A DNA stretch of 64,000 nucleotides, from NCBI RefSeq assembly GCF_012911605.1, contig NZ_JAAMPT010000209.1:310001-374000 (forward strand). The letters are read 5' to 3'. Of the stretch, positions 56,665 to 64,000 are shown piece after piece. A program made the position numbers and the translations under genes. The first letter of the stretch is position 1; each line of letters starts with the position of its first letter. This stretch comes from Flavobacterium solisilvae (lineage in GTDB: Bacteria > Bacteroidota > Bacteroidia > Flavobacteriales > Flavobacteriaceae). Under the pieces are notes generated by a model. That model ran no database searches. It saw nothing but the letters and a program-made list of their open reading frames with translations, and was not told the DNA's origin.

Positions 56665-57030
56665 TCAAGATTGGTTTCCCAAAAGTTTGTTAAATAAATC
56701 TTCAGATTTGGTTAAGTCTCTGGCAATAACTGCGTGGTTTTTACCAACAATAATTGGTCTTTCAATCAAGATAGGAAATTGATGTAAGGCTTCGATAATC
56801 GCTTTGTCATCCAAATTTTTTCCTTTAAAATTTTCTATCCAAATACTTTCTTTTTGACGAACTAAATCAATGGGTTTGAAATTTAATTTTTTCAAAAGAG
56901 TTTCTATTTCGTTTATGCTTAACGGATTATCAAGATATTTAATAATAGTGTAATCAATTTTCTTTTCGTCAAGAAATGCTAAACATGTTCTTGATTTGCC
57001 ACATCTAGGATTATGAAGTACTTCAATCAT
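56665..57030 (-). CDS. ArsC/Spx-family thioredoxin-like protein
   Basis: A 121-residue member of the ArsC family. The active-site cysteine C10 sits in HNPRCGKSR, and the later ERPIIV segment contains the arginine that in ArsC helps bind arsenate. There is no second CxxC cysteine, as in glutaredoxin-dependent ArsC. No ars operon genes are nearby, so a role in arsenate resistance is uncertain and a general thiol redox role is possible. Confidence 0.88.
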   Translation of the reverse strand: MIEVLHNPRCGKSRTCLAFLDEKKIDYTIIKYLDNPLSINEIETLLKKLNFKPIDLVRQKESIWIENFKGKNLDDKAIIEALHQFPILIERPIIVGKNHAVIARDLTKSEDLFNKLLGNQS

Positions 57031-57097
57031 ATTTTTTTTTACAAAGTTCCATATTTTCGCATAAAAAAAATTAAATTAGACAAATAAAATTTGAAGT

Positions 57098-58033
57098 ATG
57101 TTTTTAGAAAATGCGGTTACACCCGAAAATAAGTTTTGGAAATACATTGTTGGTTCTGTAGTTATAATTGCAGCATCGTTTATTGGAAAAATTCCGTTTA
57201 TGATTGCCATTGCGTTTAAATCATTTTCGAGTGGAAAACCGTTTCCAACCGATGAAAAATCACTGTTAAGTTTCCTTAATCCAAATTTATCGTTGTTTTT
57301 ATTAATGCTGTCTTTTGTGTTTGCATTTTTGGCTATTTATTTGGTTATAAAATACCTTCACAAACAAACTTTTTTATCGGTTACAACATCTAGAAGCAAA
57401 ATGGATTGGAAGCGTTTTTTCTTTTCGTTTTCCATTTGGGGAATTTTTACAATCGCTTCAACTGTGATAATGTATTATTCTAATCCTGAAGACTTTGAAA
57501 TAAATTTTAAACCAATACCTTTTACTATTCTAGCTGTTATTGCAATTATCTTAATTCCAATTCAAACTAGTACTGAAGAATATATTTTTAGAGGTTATTT
57601 GATGCAAGGATTTGCTAATTTAGCCAAGAACAAATGGTTTCCTTTAGTCATGACATCGGTGATTTTTGGCACAATGCATATTGCCAATCCCGAAGTACAA
57701 AAACTGGGTTACATCATCATGATTTACTACATCGGAACGGGATTGTTTCTTGGAATTTTGACTTTAATGGATGAAGGAATGGAGTTAGCATTAGGGTTTC
57801 ACGCTGCCAATAATTTAATTGCGGCTTTGCTTATAACTTCAGATTGGTCGGCATTTCAAACGGAATCAATTCTGAAAGACAATTCAGAACCTTCGGCTGG
57901 ATTTGAAATTTTGGTTCCTGTTTTTATAATTTTCCCAATTTTATTGTTTATTTTTAGTAAAAAATACGGCTGGACAAATTGGAAAGAAAAATTGACTGGA
58001 AAAATTGAAGAAAAAAATGTTGAACCTTTTTAA
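57098..58033 (+). CDS. CPBP-family intramembrane metalloprotease
   Basis: A 311-residue membrane protein with about eight helices. The CPBP (Abi, type II CAAX-prenyl-protease-like) motifs are all visible: E160-E161 and R165 in EEYIFRG, F190 to H194 in FGTMH, and a late FHAANN. These residues form the putative active site for peptide cleavage in the membrane. A basic, Glu-rich tail (KLTGKIEEKNVEPF) is cytoplasmic. It is followed 11 bases later by the MenE-like gene and probably shares its transcript. Substrates are unknown. Confidence 0.9.
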   Translation: MFLENAVTPENKFWKYIVGSVVIIAASFIGKIPFMIAIAFKSFSSGKPFPTDEKSLLSFLNPNLSLFLLMLSFVFAFLAIYLVIKYLHKQTFLSVTTSRSKMDWKRFFFSFSIWGIFTIASTVIMYYSNPEDFEINFKPIPFTILAVIAIILIPIQTSTEEYIFRGYLMQGFANLAKNKWFPLVMTSVIFGTMHIANPEVQKLGYIIMIYYIGTGLFLGILTLMDEGMELALGFHAANNLIAALLITSDWSAFQTESILKDNSEPSAGFEILVPVFIIFPILLFIFSKKYGWTNWKEKLTGKIEEKNVEPF

Positions 58034-58044
58034 AAACTAAAATT

Positions 58045-59091
58045 ATGAGCAATCCAACTTATGAAAATGTGCATAATCTTTTTAAACTGAATGGTTTTCA
58101 TCTAAATCGCGAAGACTTGTGTCGTGTTGCCTATAGTTTTATTAAAGAAGGCGAAGATTTTGAAAAACCAGTTGGCGATTTTCTTTTGGATTGGTTTGAT
58201 GGAAAACCTTATATCGAAATGCAAACTTCGGGAACAACTGGAACGCCAAAAATCATTTCGGTAAGTAAACAAGCTATGGTCAATTCGGCTTTGGCAACAG
58301 GCGATTTCTTTGATTTACAACCCGGAAATAAAGCATTACATTGTCTTCCGGTTAAATTTGTTGCGGGAAAAATGATGTTGGTTCGTGCTATGATTTTAGG
58401 TTTAGATTTAGAATTTGTAGCTCCAAGTTCTCATCCGTTGCGCAATAACGAGTATGATTATGATTTTGTGGCAATGGTTCCGCTGCAAGCTCAAAATTCT
58501 ATTAGCGAACTAAAACGCGTTAAAAAAATGATTGTTGGAGGAGCAAAAATTAATAATTCTCTCGAAAAACAATTGATTAAATTAAAGACCGAAGCGTTTG
58601 AAACCTATGGAATGACGGAAACTATCACACATATTGCTGCTAAAAAAGTAGGCGAGAAGGCATTTACTGTTTTGCCAGATGTTACGATTTCCTATGATGA
58701 TAGAAATTGTTTGGTTATTCACGCACCAAGGATTTCGGATGAAGTAATCGTAACGAACGATATTGTAGAGTTGATTAATGAAAATCAATTTATTTTTCTT
58801 GGTCGAATGGATAATGTGATCAATAGTGGCGGAATTAAATTAATTCCAGAACAAATTGAAGAAAAACTAGCAGGAAAAATAGACGTTCGTTTTTTTATTG
58901 CTTCCAAAGAAGATAAAGAATTAGGCGAAAAAGTAATTTTGGTTGTCGAAGGTGAAAAACAAGCTATTGATGACGCCATTTTTGCCGATTTAGACAAATA
59001 TGAAAAACCAAAAGAAATTGTTTTTGTTCCAAAATTTAAAGAAACTGCTAATGGAAAAGTTATGAGGAAAGAAAGTTTACAATCTAAATAG
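58045..59091 (+). CDS. AMP-forming acyl-CoA ligase, MenE-like
   Basis: A 348-residue member of the ANL adenylating superfamily. The AMP-binding P-loop is QTSGTTGTPKII. Other motifs are ETYGMTETITH, FLGRMDNVINSGGIKLIPEQIEE and the final KETANGKVMRKE with the catalytic lysine. It is about 100-150 residues shorter than E. coli-type O-succinylbenzoate-CoA ligases, missing the N-terminal part. Short forms of this type are what I recall as MenE in Flavobacteriia, so menaquinone synthesis is the best guess, but no other men gene is near. It follows the CPBP gene closely. Confidence 0.82.
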   Translation: MSNPTYENVHNLFKLNGFHLNREDLCRVAYSFIKEGEDFEKPVGDFLLDWFDGKPYIEMQTSGTTGTPKIISVSKQAMVNSALATGDFFDLQPGNKALHCLPVKFVAGKMMLVRAMILGLDLEFVAPSSHPLRNNEYDYDFVAMVPLQAQNSISELKRVKKMIVGGAKINNSLEKQLIKLKTEAFETYGMTETITHIAAKKVGEKAFTVLPDVTISYDDRNCLVIHAPRISDEVIVTNDIVELINENQFIFLGRMDNVINSGGIKLIPEQIEEKLAGKIDVRFFIASKEDKELGEKVILVVEGEKQAIDDAIFADLDKYEKPKEIVFVPKFKETANGKVMRKESLQSK

Positions 59092-59095
59092 ATTA

Positions 59096-60751
59096 CTAAT
59101 TTTTTATGATATAAAAATTTGGACTAACTTCTATTTTATCACTTGCTTTCACTTTAAAATCTGATTTAACCCAAGCGTTTACTGGATAAATTCGTTTAGA
59201 TTTTCCGTTTATTTTAATGTCAATTGGCATAGAAAAATTAGTTTCATCAGTTTTCCATTTGAATTCCAGACGATTTTTTGTGATTTTATATTCCAATTTT
59301 GGAATAGAAGTGTGACGCAAATACTGATTGAAAATTGAGGTCAAATCCATTCCGCTTTCTTTATTGAAAAAGGCAATAACAGTTTCGGTATCGATTATTT
59401 TGTGTTTAAAAGTTGTGGAATAATCTAAAAGTAATTTCCACCATTTTTCATCATTATTTATTACATGGCGTAATGTATTTAATAGCAATGCACCTTTTGG
59501 ATACATATCGCCTGAACCTTCACTATTAACACCGTAGTTTCCAATTATAGGTTTGTCGTTTTTTACGTTTTGTCTCAAACCGTTTGCATATTGCATGGCT
59601 TTTTCATAACCAAATTCACATTCGATAAACACAATTTCAGAATATTGTGTAAATCCTTCGTGTATCCACATGTCGGCAATATCTTTGGAAGTAATGCTAT
59701 TACCAAACCATTCGTGACCGCTTTCGTGAATGGTAATAAAGTCAAAAAGAAGTCCAACACCAGTTCCCGATAAATCACTTCCAAGATAACCTTTTAGATA
59801 TTTATTTCCATAAGCTACAGCACTTTGGTGTTCCATACCTAAATAAGGAGTTTCAACTAATTTATAACCATCATCTTTGAATGGATATTCGCCAAATTTA
59901 CTTTGAAAACAATCCATCATCGGTTTTACTTCTTCAAAATGCTTTCTGGCTTTTTCTTCGTTGTAACTTAAAACATAATAATCCAAATCCAATCCTTTGT
60001 AATTATCGTGAATGTGAACATAATCGCCAATGTTCAGAGTAATGCAGTAATTATTTATCGGATTATTTACTTCCCAATCCCAACGGGTAAAGTTATTTTC
60101 AAGTTTTTCCGAACCTATAAATCTTCCGTTGGAAACATTCATTAAACCATTGGGAACAGCAACTTTTATGCTTGCGCCAAAATCGGGTTCGTCACTTTGT
60201 GAATCTTTACAAGGATACCATAAACTTGCTCCAGTTCCTTGAACGGCAACGCCAATAAAAGGTTTTCCTGCTTTGTCTTTTGAAAATACAAAACCACCAT
60301 CCCAAGGAGCATTTTTTGCTTCTAATGGTTTTCCTGAATAGTAAAAAGCAAGGTGTTCTGTTGAGCCTTTTTCTAATTCTTCTGGAAAATCTACAAAAAC
60401 TGTATTATATTCTCTTTGATAGTTCAATTTTTTTGCTGGCAAATGAATAGAGTCAAGTGCGAGATATTTAATAGGTTTGTTGAGAATAAAAATGCTATCC
60501 ACTTTCATATTTTCAAATAAATCGACTTGAATTCGTTTTGTATTTTCAACAACTTTAAAAGTAATCCAATTTGAACCCGAAATGTACTTTTCATCAGGAT
60601 TAATTTTAATATTCAAATCATACTCCAGAACATCAAAACAAGTTCTTTCAAAACGCAATCCGCCATGAAGACTATCTTTTCTAGTATACGTTTGCGCAGA
60701 AGTTTGTGTGACTGTAAAAAATGCAGTAACAATTAAAAGGAGATATTTCAT
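59096..60751 (-). CDS. M1-family zinc aminopeptidase
   Basis: A 551-residue exported peptidase with a signal peptide ending near TSAQT. The zinc site is H342-E343-x-x-H346 (HESGHEWF) with the third ligand E365 in MWIHEGF, 18 residues on. The usual GxMEN substrate motif reads GMEHQSAVAYG. The protein ends after a short C-terminal region, so it lacks the large helical domain of long M1 enzymes. It lies four bases from the convergent MenE-like gene end and seven bases downstream of the DUF389 gene. Confidence 0.93.
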   Translation of the reverse strand: MKYLLLIVTAFFTVTQTSAQTYTRKDSLHGGLRFERTCFDVLEYDLNIKINPDEKYISGSNWITFKVVENTKRIQVDLFENMKVDSIFILNKPIKYLALDSIHLPAKKLNYQREYNTVFVDFPEELEKGSTEHLAFYYSGKPLEAKNAPWDGGFVFSKDKAGKPFIGVAVQGTGASLWYPCKDSQSDEPDFGASIKVAVPNGLMNVSNGRFIGSEKLENNFTRWDWEVNNPINNYCITLNIGDYVHIHDNYKGLDLDYYVLSYNEEKARKHFEEVKPMMDCFQSKFGEYPFKDDGYKLVETPYLGMEHQSAVAYGNKYLKGYLGSDLSGTGVGLLFDFITIHESGHEWFGNSITSKDIADMWIHEGFTQYSEIVFIECEFGYEKAMQYANGLRQNVKNDKPIIGNYGVNSEGSGDMYPKGALLLNTLRHVINNDEKWWKLLLDYSTTFKHKIIDTETVIAFFNKESGMDLTSIFNQYLRHTSIPKLEYKITKNRLEFKWKTDETNFSMPIDIKINGKSKRIYPVNAWVKSDFKVKASDKIEVSPNFYIIKN

Positions 60752-60757
60752 AAAATA

Positions 60758-62056
60758 TTATTCAGCGATTATTCTTAGATTATTTTTATTCAATCTTTTG
60801 TTCAACCATGACTGCATCTTTGTTTTTTCGTCTTCCGATAAATTAGGAACACTTTTATAAATCATTATTGGAACAATTTTTAAGCTATCTGTATTTTCAA
60901 AAAAATGATGATTAGCAATAGAAATGCTTTTTATCTTGGGAAAAAGTATTTTAAGTTCACTTAAGATTTCGTTATTATTATAGTTATTGTCTTTAATTTT
61001 CTTTTCGAGATTAGCAATGAGAACATCTTTTTGATTTTGTTTAGACTTGTCCTTATTGATTTCGTTTAAAATACTCTTTTTCAAATCGGTAGTATCTTGT
61101 CTGATGATTAAATTAGTATTATTTAATCCATATTCAGGTAAATTGGATTTTAATTGGTTGAGTTCATCAGAATTGTATTTTTTACTCAAAAAAGCTACTT
61201 CAATACTTTTTGGATTAGATTTTGAATTAAGATGTTTATAGATAAGAGTTAATCCTTTTTGGGTAAATTCTGTTTCAATGAAATTATTAGCTTTTAAAAT
61301 GAATTTTTTTTCTTGAAATAATTGATTTGCAAAGAAAACACTTGGAATAATCATTACTAAAATCAATCCATAAATAATTTGTTTCACTCGATTTTCTGAT
61401 ACTTTATTTGAGAAATTTTGCGAAGATGGATACTTTAAATATTTTACAATTGCAAAAGTCGCTATGCAAATAAAAACGCAGTTTATGGTGTATAAATAAA
61501 TCGCGCCAAAAAAGAATGAAAAATTACCAATAGCCAAACCATAACCTGCGGTACACAATGGCGGCATTAAAGCTGTTGCAATAGCTACACCTGGAATTGG
61601 ATTGCCTTTTTCAACTCTGGTAATGGCAATTACACCAACTAATCCACCAAAAAAAGCAATTAAAACATCATAAATATTTGGTGAAGTTCGTGCTAATAAT
61701 TCGGATTGCGTTTCTTTAAATGGACTTAAAAAAAAGTACAAAGTTGAAACGATTAAACTAACAACGGTGGCAATTATTAAGTTTTTAATGGATTTTTTGA
61801 ACAAAGGAAAATCAAAAGTTCCAAGACTAAAACCAGCGCCAACAATTGGTCCCATTAATGGCGAAATTAGCATTGCACCAATAATTACTGCGGTCGAATT
61901 GACATTTAAACCTACAGAAGCAATAACTATTGCACAAGCCAAAATCCATAGATTAGAACCTCTAAATGAGATGTTTGACTTGACTTGTTCCAAAACTTTT
62001 TCTTTGATTTCTTCACCATTACTTAAATCAAAAAAAGTTATTATTTTATTAAGCAT
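60758..62056 (-). CDS. DUF389 family membrane protein
   Basis: A 432-residue membrane protein. The first half has six or so helices with the DUF389 signatures NSTAVIIGAMLISPLMGPIVG and ATALMPPLCTAGYGLAIGN. The second half, beyond about residue 250, is a soluble Lys- and Asn-rich region (about 250-430), rather long for the family. The function is unknown. It is 15 bases downstream of the pseudouridine synthase gene and likely in the same mRNA. Confidence 0.9.
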   Translation of the reverse strand: MLNKIITFFDLSNGEEIKEKVLEQVKSNISFRGSNLWILACAIVIASVGLNVNSTAVIIGAMLISPLMGPIVGAGFSLGTFDFPLFKKSIKNLIIATVVSLIVSTLYFFLSPFKETQSELLARTSPNIYDVLIAFFGGLVGVIAITRVEKGNPIPGVAIATALMPPLCTAGYGLAIGNFSFFFGAIYLYTINCVFICIATFAIVKYLKYPSSQNFSNKVSENRVKQIIYGLILVMIIPSVFFANQLFQEKKFILKANNFIETEFTQKGLTLIYKHLNSKSNPKSIEVAFLSKKYNSDELNQLKSNLPEYGLNNTNLIIRQDTTDLKKSILNEINKDKSKQNQKDVLIANLEKKIKDNNYNNNEILSELKILFPKIKSISIANHHFFENTDSLKIVPIMIYKSVPNLSEDEKTKMQSWLNKRLNKNNLRIIAE

Positions 62057-62071
62057 AATCGTTGGTTTTAT

Positions 62072-63712
62072 CTATTTAAAAAAATCAATTTCTACCTGAA
62101 TTGTCATTTCTTCTTTTGAAAAAGGATGAATAAATGTAATACTTTCAGCGTGAAGATGCAAACGATTGGCTTTGGTTCCATATAAATCGTCACCAACAAT
62201 TGGACAATTCAATCCTAAATTGTGCGCCGCGTGAACACGTAGTTGATGCGTTCGTCCGGTAATCGGGTGGAAGTGAACCAAGGTTTGATTGTTACGAATT
62301 TCGATGGTTTTCCACTCGGTTTTTGCAGGTTTTCCATGTTCGAAACATACAACTTGATTGGGACGATTGTCTAAATCCACGCGAAGTGGCAATTCAATTG
62401 TTCCTTCTTTTGCTGTTAAAATTCCGTCAAGTAACGCAACGTAACGTTTTTTTACTTTTCGTTTGATGAATTGTGATTGCAGATTTTTATAGCTTTCAAA
62501 GTTTTTTCCAATCAAAATAATACCTGAAGTTGACATGTCTAATCGATGGACAATCATAGCATTAGGATATTTTGATTGAATTCGGGTTTGTACTGAATCG
62601 GTAATTTGTTTTCCCGGAACCGATAGAAATTCGGCGGGTTTGTTTACCGCAATAATGTGTTCGTCTTCAAATATGATTTCAAGTTCTTTTCCATCAGCTG
62701 GATTGATTTCAAACGGATTTTCATCGGTTTCAATGCCACTTAGCATGTGTTTTAAAATTGGTTCGCATTTGCCCATGCAAGCTGGATAAAACTGTTTATG
62801 TTTTCTAACTTCGGATTTTGGCGATTTTCCCCACCAAAATTCCGCCATAGCGATAGGTTTTAAATTATGTTGAAACGCATAATGCAATAATTTTGGCGCA
62901 GCACATTCACCTGAACCAGCCGGCGGATTTCCGTTAAAGATTTCGGCTAAACTTTTGAGTTCTTTGTTTTTATTCAGAAAAGCATATTCGGTAAAAAGTT
63001 GTTGTTGTAACGCAGCCGATTTTTCTTTTCGTTCTTCTTTTAATAGGTTGATTTTATTGGTGAACTGCTCTAAATTTTGTTTAGCTTCTTCCAATTTATA
63101 ATTCCAATATTGCGTCATTTTTTTGAGCAAAATACCTTCGTCTTGACTTTCTTTGTTGAATTGTTCGAGTTGTTCAAGCGTTGCCGTTTGTCTTTTTTCA
63201 GCCCGAAGTTTTTTCCCGAGTTTTATTTTTTCTTTTTGAGCAGTAATTTCTTTTTCTGCTTGGAATTTAGTTTGTTCCAAATATTGAATGGCCGATAAAT
63301 AGTCCTGGTTTTGTTCCAAAGCTTCGATTTCAGCATTGTATTGATTGAGAATGACTTCTTCTTTTTTGAAATAACCATTGTCGTCCAGCATATCATAAAC
63401 CGTTGGAACAAACTTTGGGTGATGATTGCTTTCGGCTAATTTCCCCGAAAAAGCCCAAAGATAACCGAGTTCGCCATTTTGATTTTGAGCGACCAAAACG
63501 CCAAACATTTTTCCAATTTGCAGGCCTTTTTGTTTTTCGTCTAAACCAAAATTATGCTCAAAATCGGTTTGGGTTTCCAAATAATTTTGCAGTTCTTTTG
63601 CTGCAATTCTGCTTAATTCGTGCGGTTCATAATAAAACGGAAAGGTGAATTTTTCAGGAATCTTTTCTGTTAAAATAGATTTTGGAAAAAGTTGAAAAAG
63701 AGATGAATTCAT
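62072..63712 (-). CDS. RluA-family pseudouridine synthase with coiled-coil extension
   Basis: A 546-residue protein. The C-terminal 220 residues are a RluA/RluC-type pseudouridine synthase, with the catalytic D392 in VHRLDMSTSG and later GRTHQLRVHAAH. The N-terminal about 320 residues are unlike standard RluA and contain a long charged coiled coil (about 110-240, rich in Glu, Gln and Lys), then a segment with GSGECAAPKLLHYAF and CMGKCEPILKHML. Long forms of this kind occur in other bacteria and may act on tRNA or rRNA. The coiled coil could mediate dimerisation or ribosome contact. Confidence 0.9.
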   Translation of the reverse strand: MNSSLFQLFPKSILTEKIPEKFTFPFYYEPHELSRIAAKELQNYLETQTDFEHNFGLDEKQKGLQIGKMFGVLVAQNQNGELGYLWAFSGKLAESNHHPKFVPTVYDMLDDNGYFKKEEVILNQYNAEIEALEQNQDYLSAIQYLEQTKFQAEKEITAQKEKIKLGKKLRAEKRQTATLEQLEQFNKESQDEGILLKKMTQYWNYKLEEAKQNLEQFTNKINLLKEERKEKSAALQQQLFTEYAFLNKNKELKSLAEIFNGNPPAGSGECAAPKLLHYAFQHNLKPIAMAEFWWGKSPKSEVRKHKQFYPACMGKCEPILKHMLSGIETDENPFEINPADGKELEIIFEDEHIIAVNKPAEFLSVPGKQITDSVQTRIQSKYPNAMIVHRLDMSTSGIILIGKNFESYKNLQSQFIKRKVKKRYVALLDGILTAKEGTIELPLRVDLDNRPNQVVCFEHGKPAKTEWKTIEIRNNQTLVHFHPITGRTHQLRVHAAHNLGLNCPIVGDDLYGTKANRLHLHAESITFIHPFSKEEMTIQVEIDFFK

Positions 63713-63747
63713 TTATTTTAGTACTGAATTAGCAAAAGATGATTTAC

Positions 63748-64000
63748 TTAATCTATTTTGTGAATTACTCTTTGAGGAAAAGGAATTTCAATATTATTGA
63801 TTTTGAAAAGTTCAAATATTTTAATTCGAATATCACTTTTTACATTTTCAATTCTAAAAACTTCGCTAGACCAAAAAAGCACTGTAAAATCAAGTGATGA
63901 TTCTCCAAAATCACTAAAACGTATGACAGGTTTTTTGCTTTTTTCTACTGCATTATGACTTTCTACTGCATCATTTAATAATTTTATAACTAGATTTATA
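63748..64000 (-). CDS. MscS-type mechanosensitive channel, C-terminal end (partial)
   Basis: The minus-strand frame is open to the window edge and encodes the last about 84 residues. The visible signatures are PVIRFSDFGESSLDFTVLFW and NIEIPFPQRVIH, both characteristic of the cytoplasmic domain of small-conductance mechanosensitive channels. It ends in HKID. The membrane part and start lie outside the window. The gap to the pseudouridine synthase start is 35 bases, so the two may be co-transcribed. Confidence 0.88.
   Translation of the reverse strand, partial: INLVIKLLNDAVESHNAVEKSKKPVIRFSDFGESSLDFTVLFWSSEVFRIENVKSDIRIKIFELFKINNIEIPFPQRVIHKID

Noticed and set aside
56665..57030. Arsenic resistance operon
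   Set aside because: Only a lone ArsC-like gene is present; no arsR, arsB or acr3 neighbours.
61767..62099. A 110-codon frame antisense to DUF389
   Set aside because: It is a reverse-frame shadow of the conserved membrane segment; no independent signals.

Overview
The window is a low-GC (roughly one third G+C by eye) chromosomal segment from a member of the Bacteroidota, most likely a Flavobacterium or close relative. The evidence is C-terminal type IX secretion (T9SS) sorting domains, perfect Bacteroidota -7 promoter boxes (TAnnTTTG), weak Shine-Dalgarno signals, and conserved flavobacterial families of unknown function (DUF6495, DUF6913, DUF4835-type). It is almost entirely housekeeping and envelope genes packed at high density. 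No gene-free stretch exceeds 300 bases. I see no rRNA, tRNA, CRISPR array, insertion sequence, prophage or integrase.

Layout. 1-8.7 kb: end of a YihY/BrkB membrane protein, priA, a LytTR regulator, the rpsF-rpsR-rplI ribosomal operon, a DUF6495 gene, ligA and a YhhN-like membrane protein. 8.7-10.4 kb: a 5'-nucleotidase split into two genes, the C-terminal domain gene being upstream of the catalytic one. 10.4-18.1 kb: DUF6913-dapA, the bamD-rpoZ-coaBC-DUF4835-recN cluster, and fabV. 18.2-30.1 kb: three tandem paralogous T9SS-secreted fibronectin-type surface proteins with shared promoter architecture and, for the last two, near-identical terminators and C-termini. 30.2-34.2 kb: glycosyltransferase, coaE and a RprX/RprY-like two-component system. 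34.3-42.3 kb, all minus strand: acyl-ACP thioesterase, miaA, a K+ channel with a zinc-ribbon tail, an exonuclease/GIY-YIG fusion, yggS, DUF1015, a 3-hydroxyacyl-CoA dehydrogenase and a Gfo/Idh oxidoreductase. 42.4-48.6 kb: pcm, a large TPR/DUF3857/transglutaminase protein, smpB, an OmpW-like porin and a VF530 protein. 48.5-52.6 kb, minus strand: aldose epimerase, GNAT acetyltransferase, and an atypical ABC ATPase with a polytopic membrane partner. 52.7-64 kb: two small unknown genes, a CAP-domain lipoprotein, a TonB-receptor-like barrel, ArsC/Spx, a CPBP protease with a MenE-like ligase, M1 peptidase, DUF389, an RluA-type pseudouridine synthase with a coiled-coil extension, and the end of an MscS channel.

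Functional themes are replication restart and repair (priA, ligA, recN), translation (S6, S18, L9, SmpB, MiaA), CoA synthesis (CoaBC, CoaE), fatty acid metabolism (FabV, thioesterase, 3-hydroxyacyl-CoA dehydrogenase), envelope biogenesis (BamD, OmpW, barrel receptor) and T9SS-dependent surface display.

The least ordinary signals are: the three-gene T9SS array in which regulatory parts were duplicated with the genes; the ABC pair whose ATPase lacks the H-loop histidine; a CoaBC whose two canonical decarboxylase motifs are changed; a family of palindromic intergenic repeats, some overlapping gene ends; a 49-residue membrane protein with its own promoter and terminator; a palindrome made of two divergent -7 boxes; and several genes whose promoter places the transcript start on or next to the start codon.
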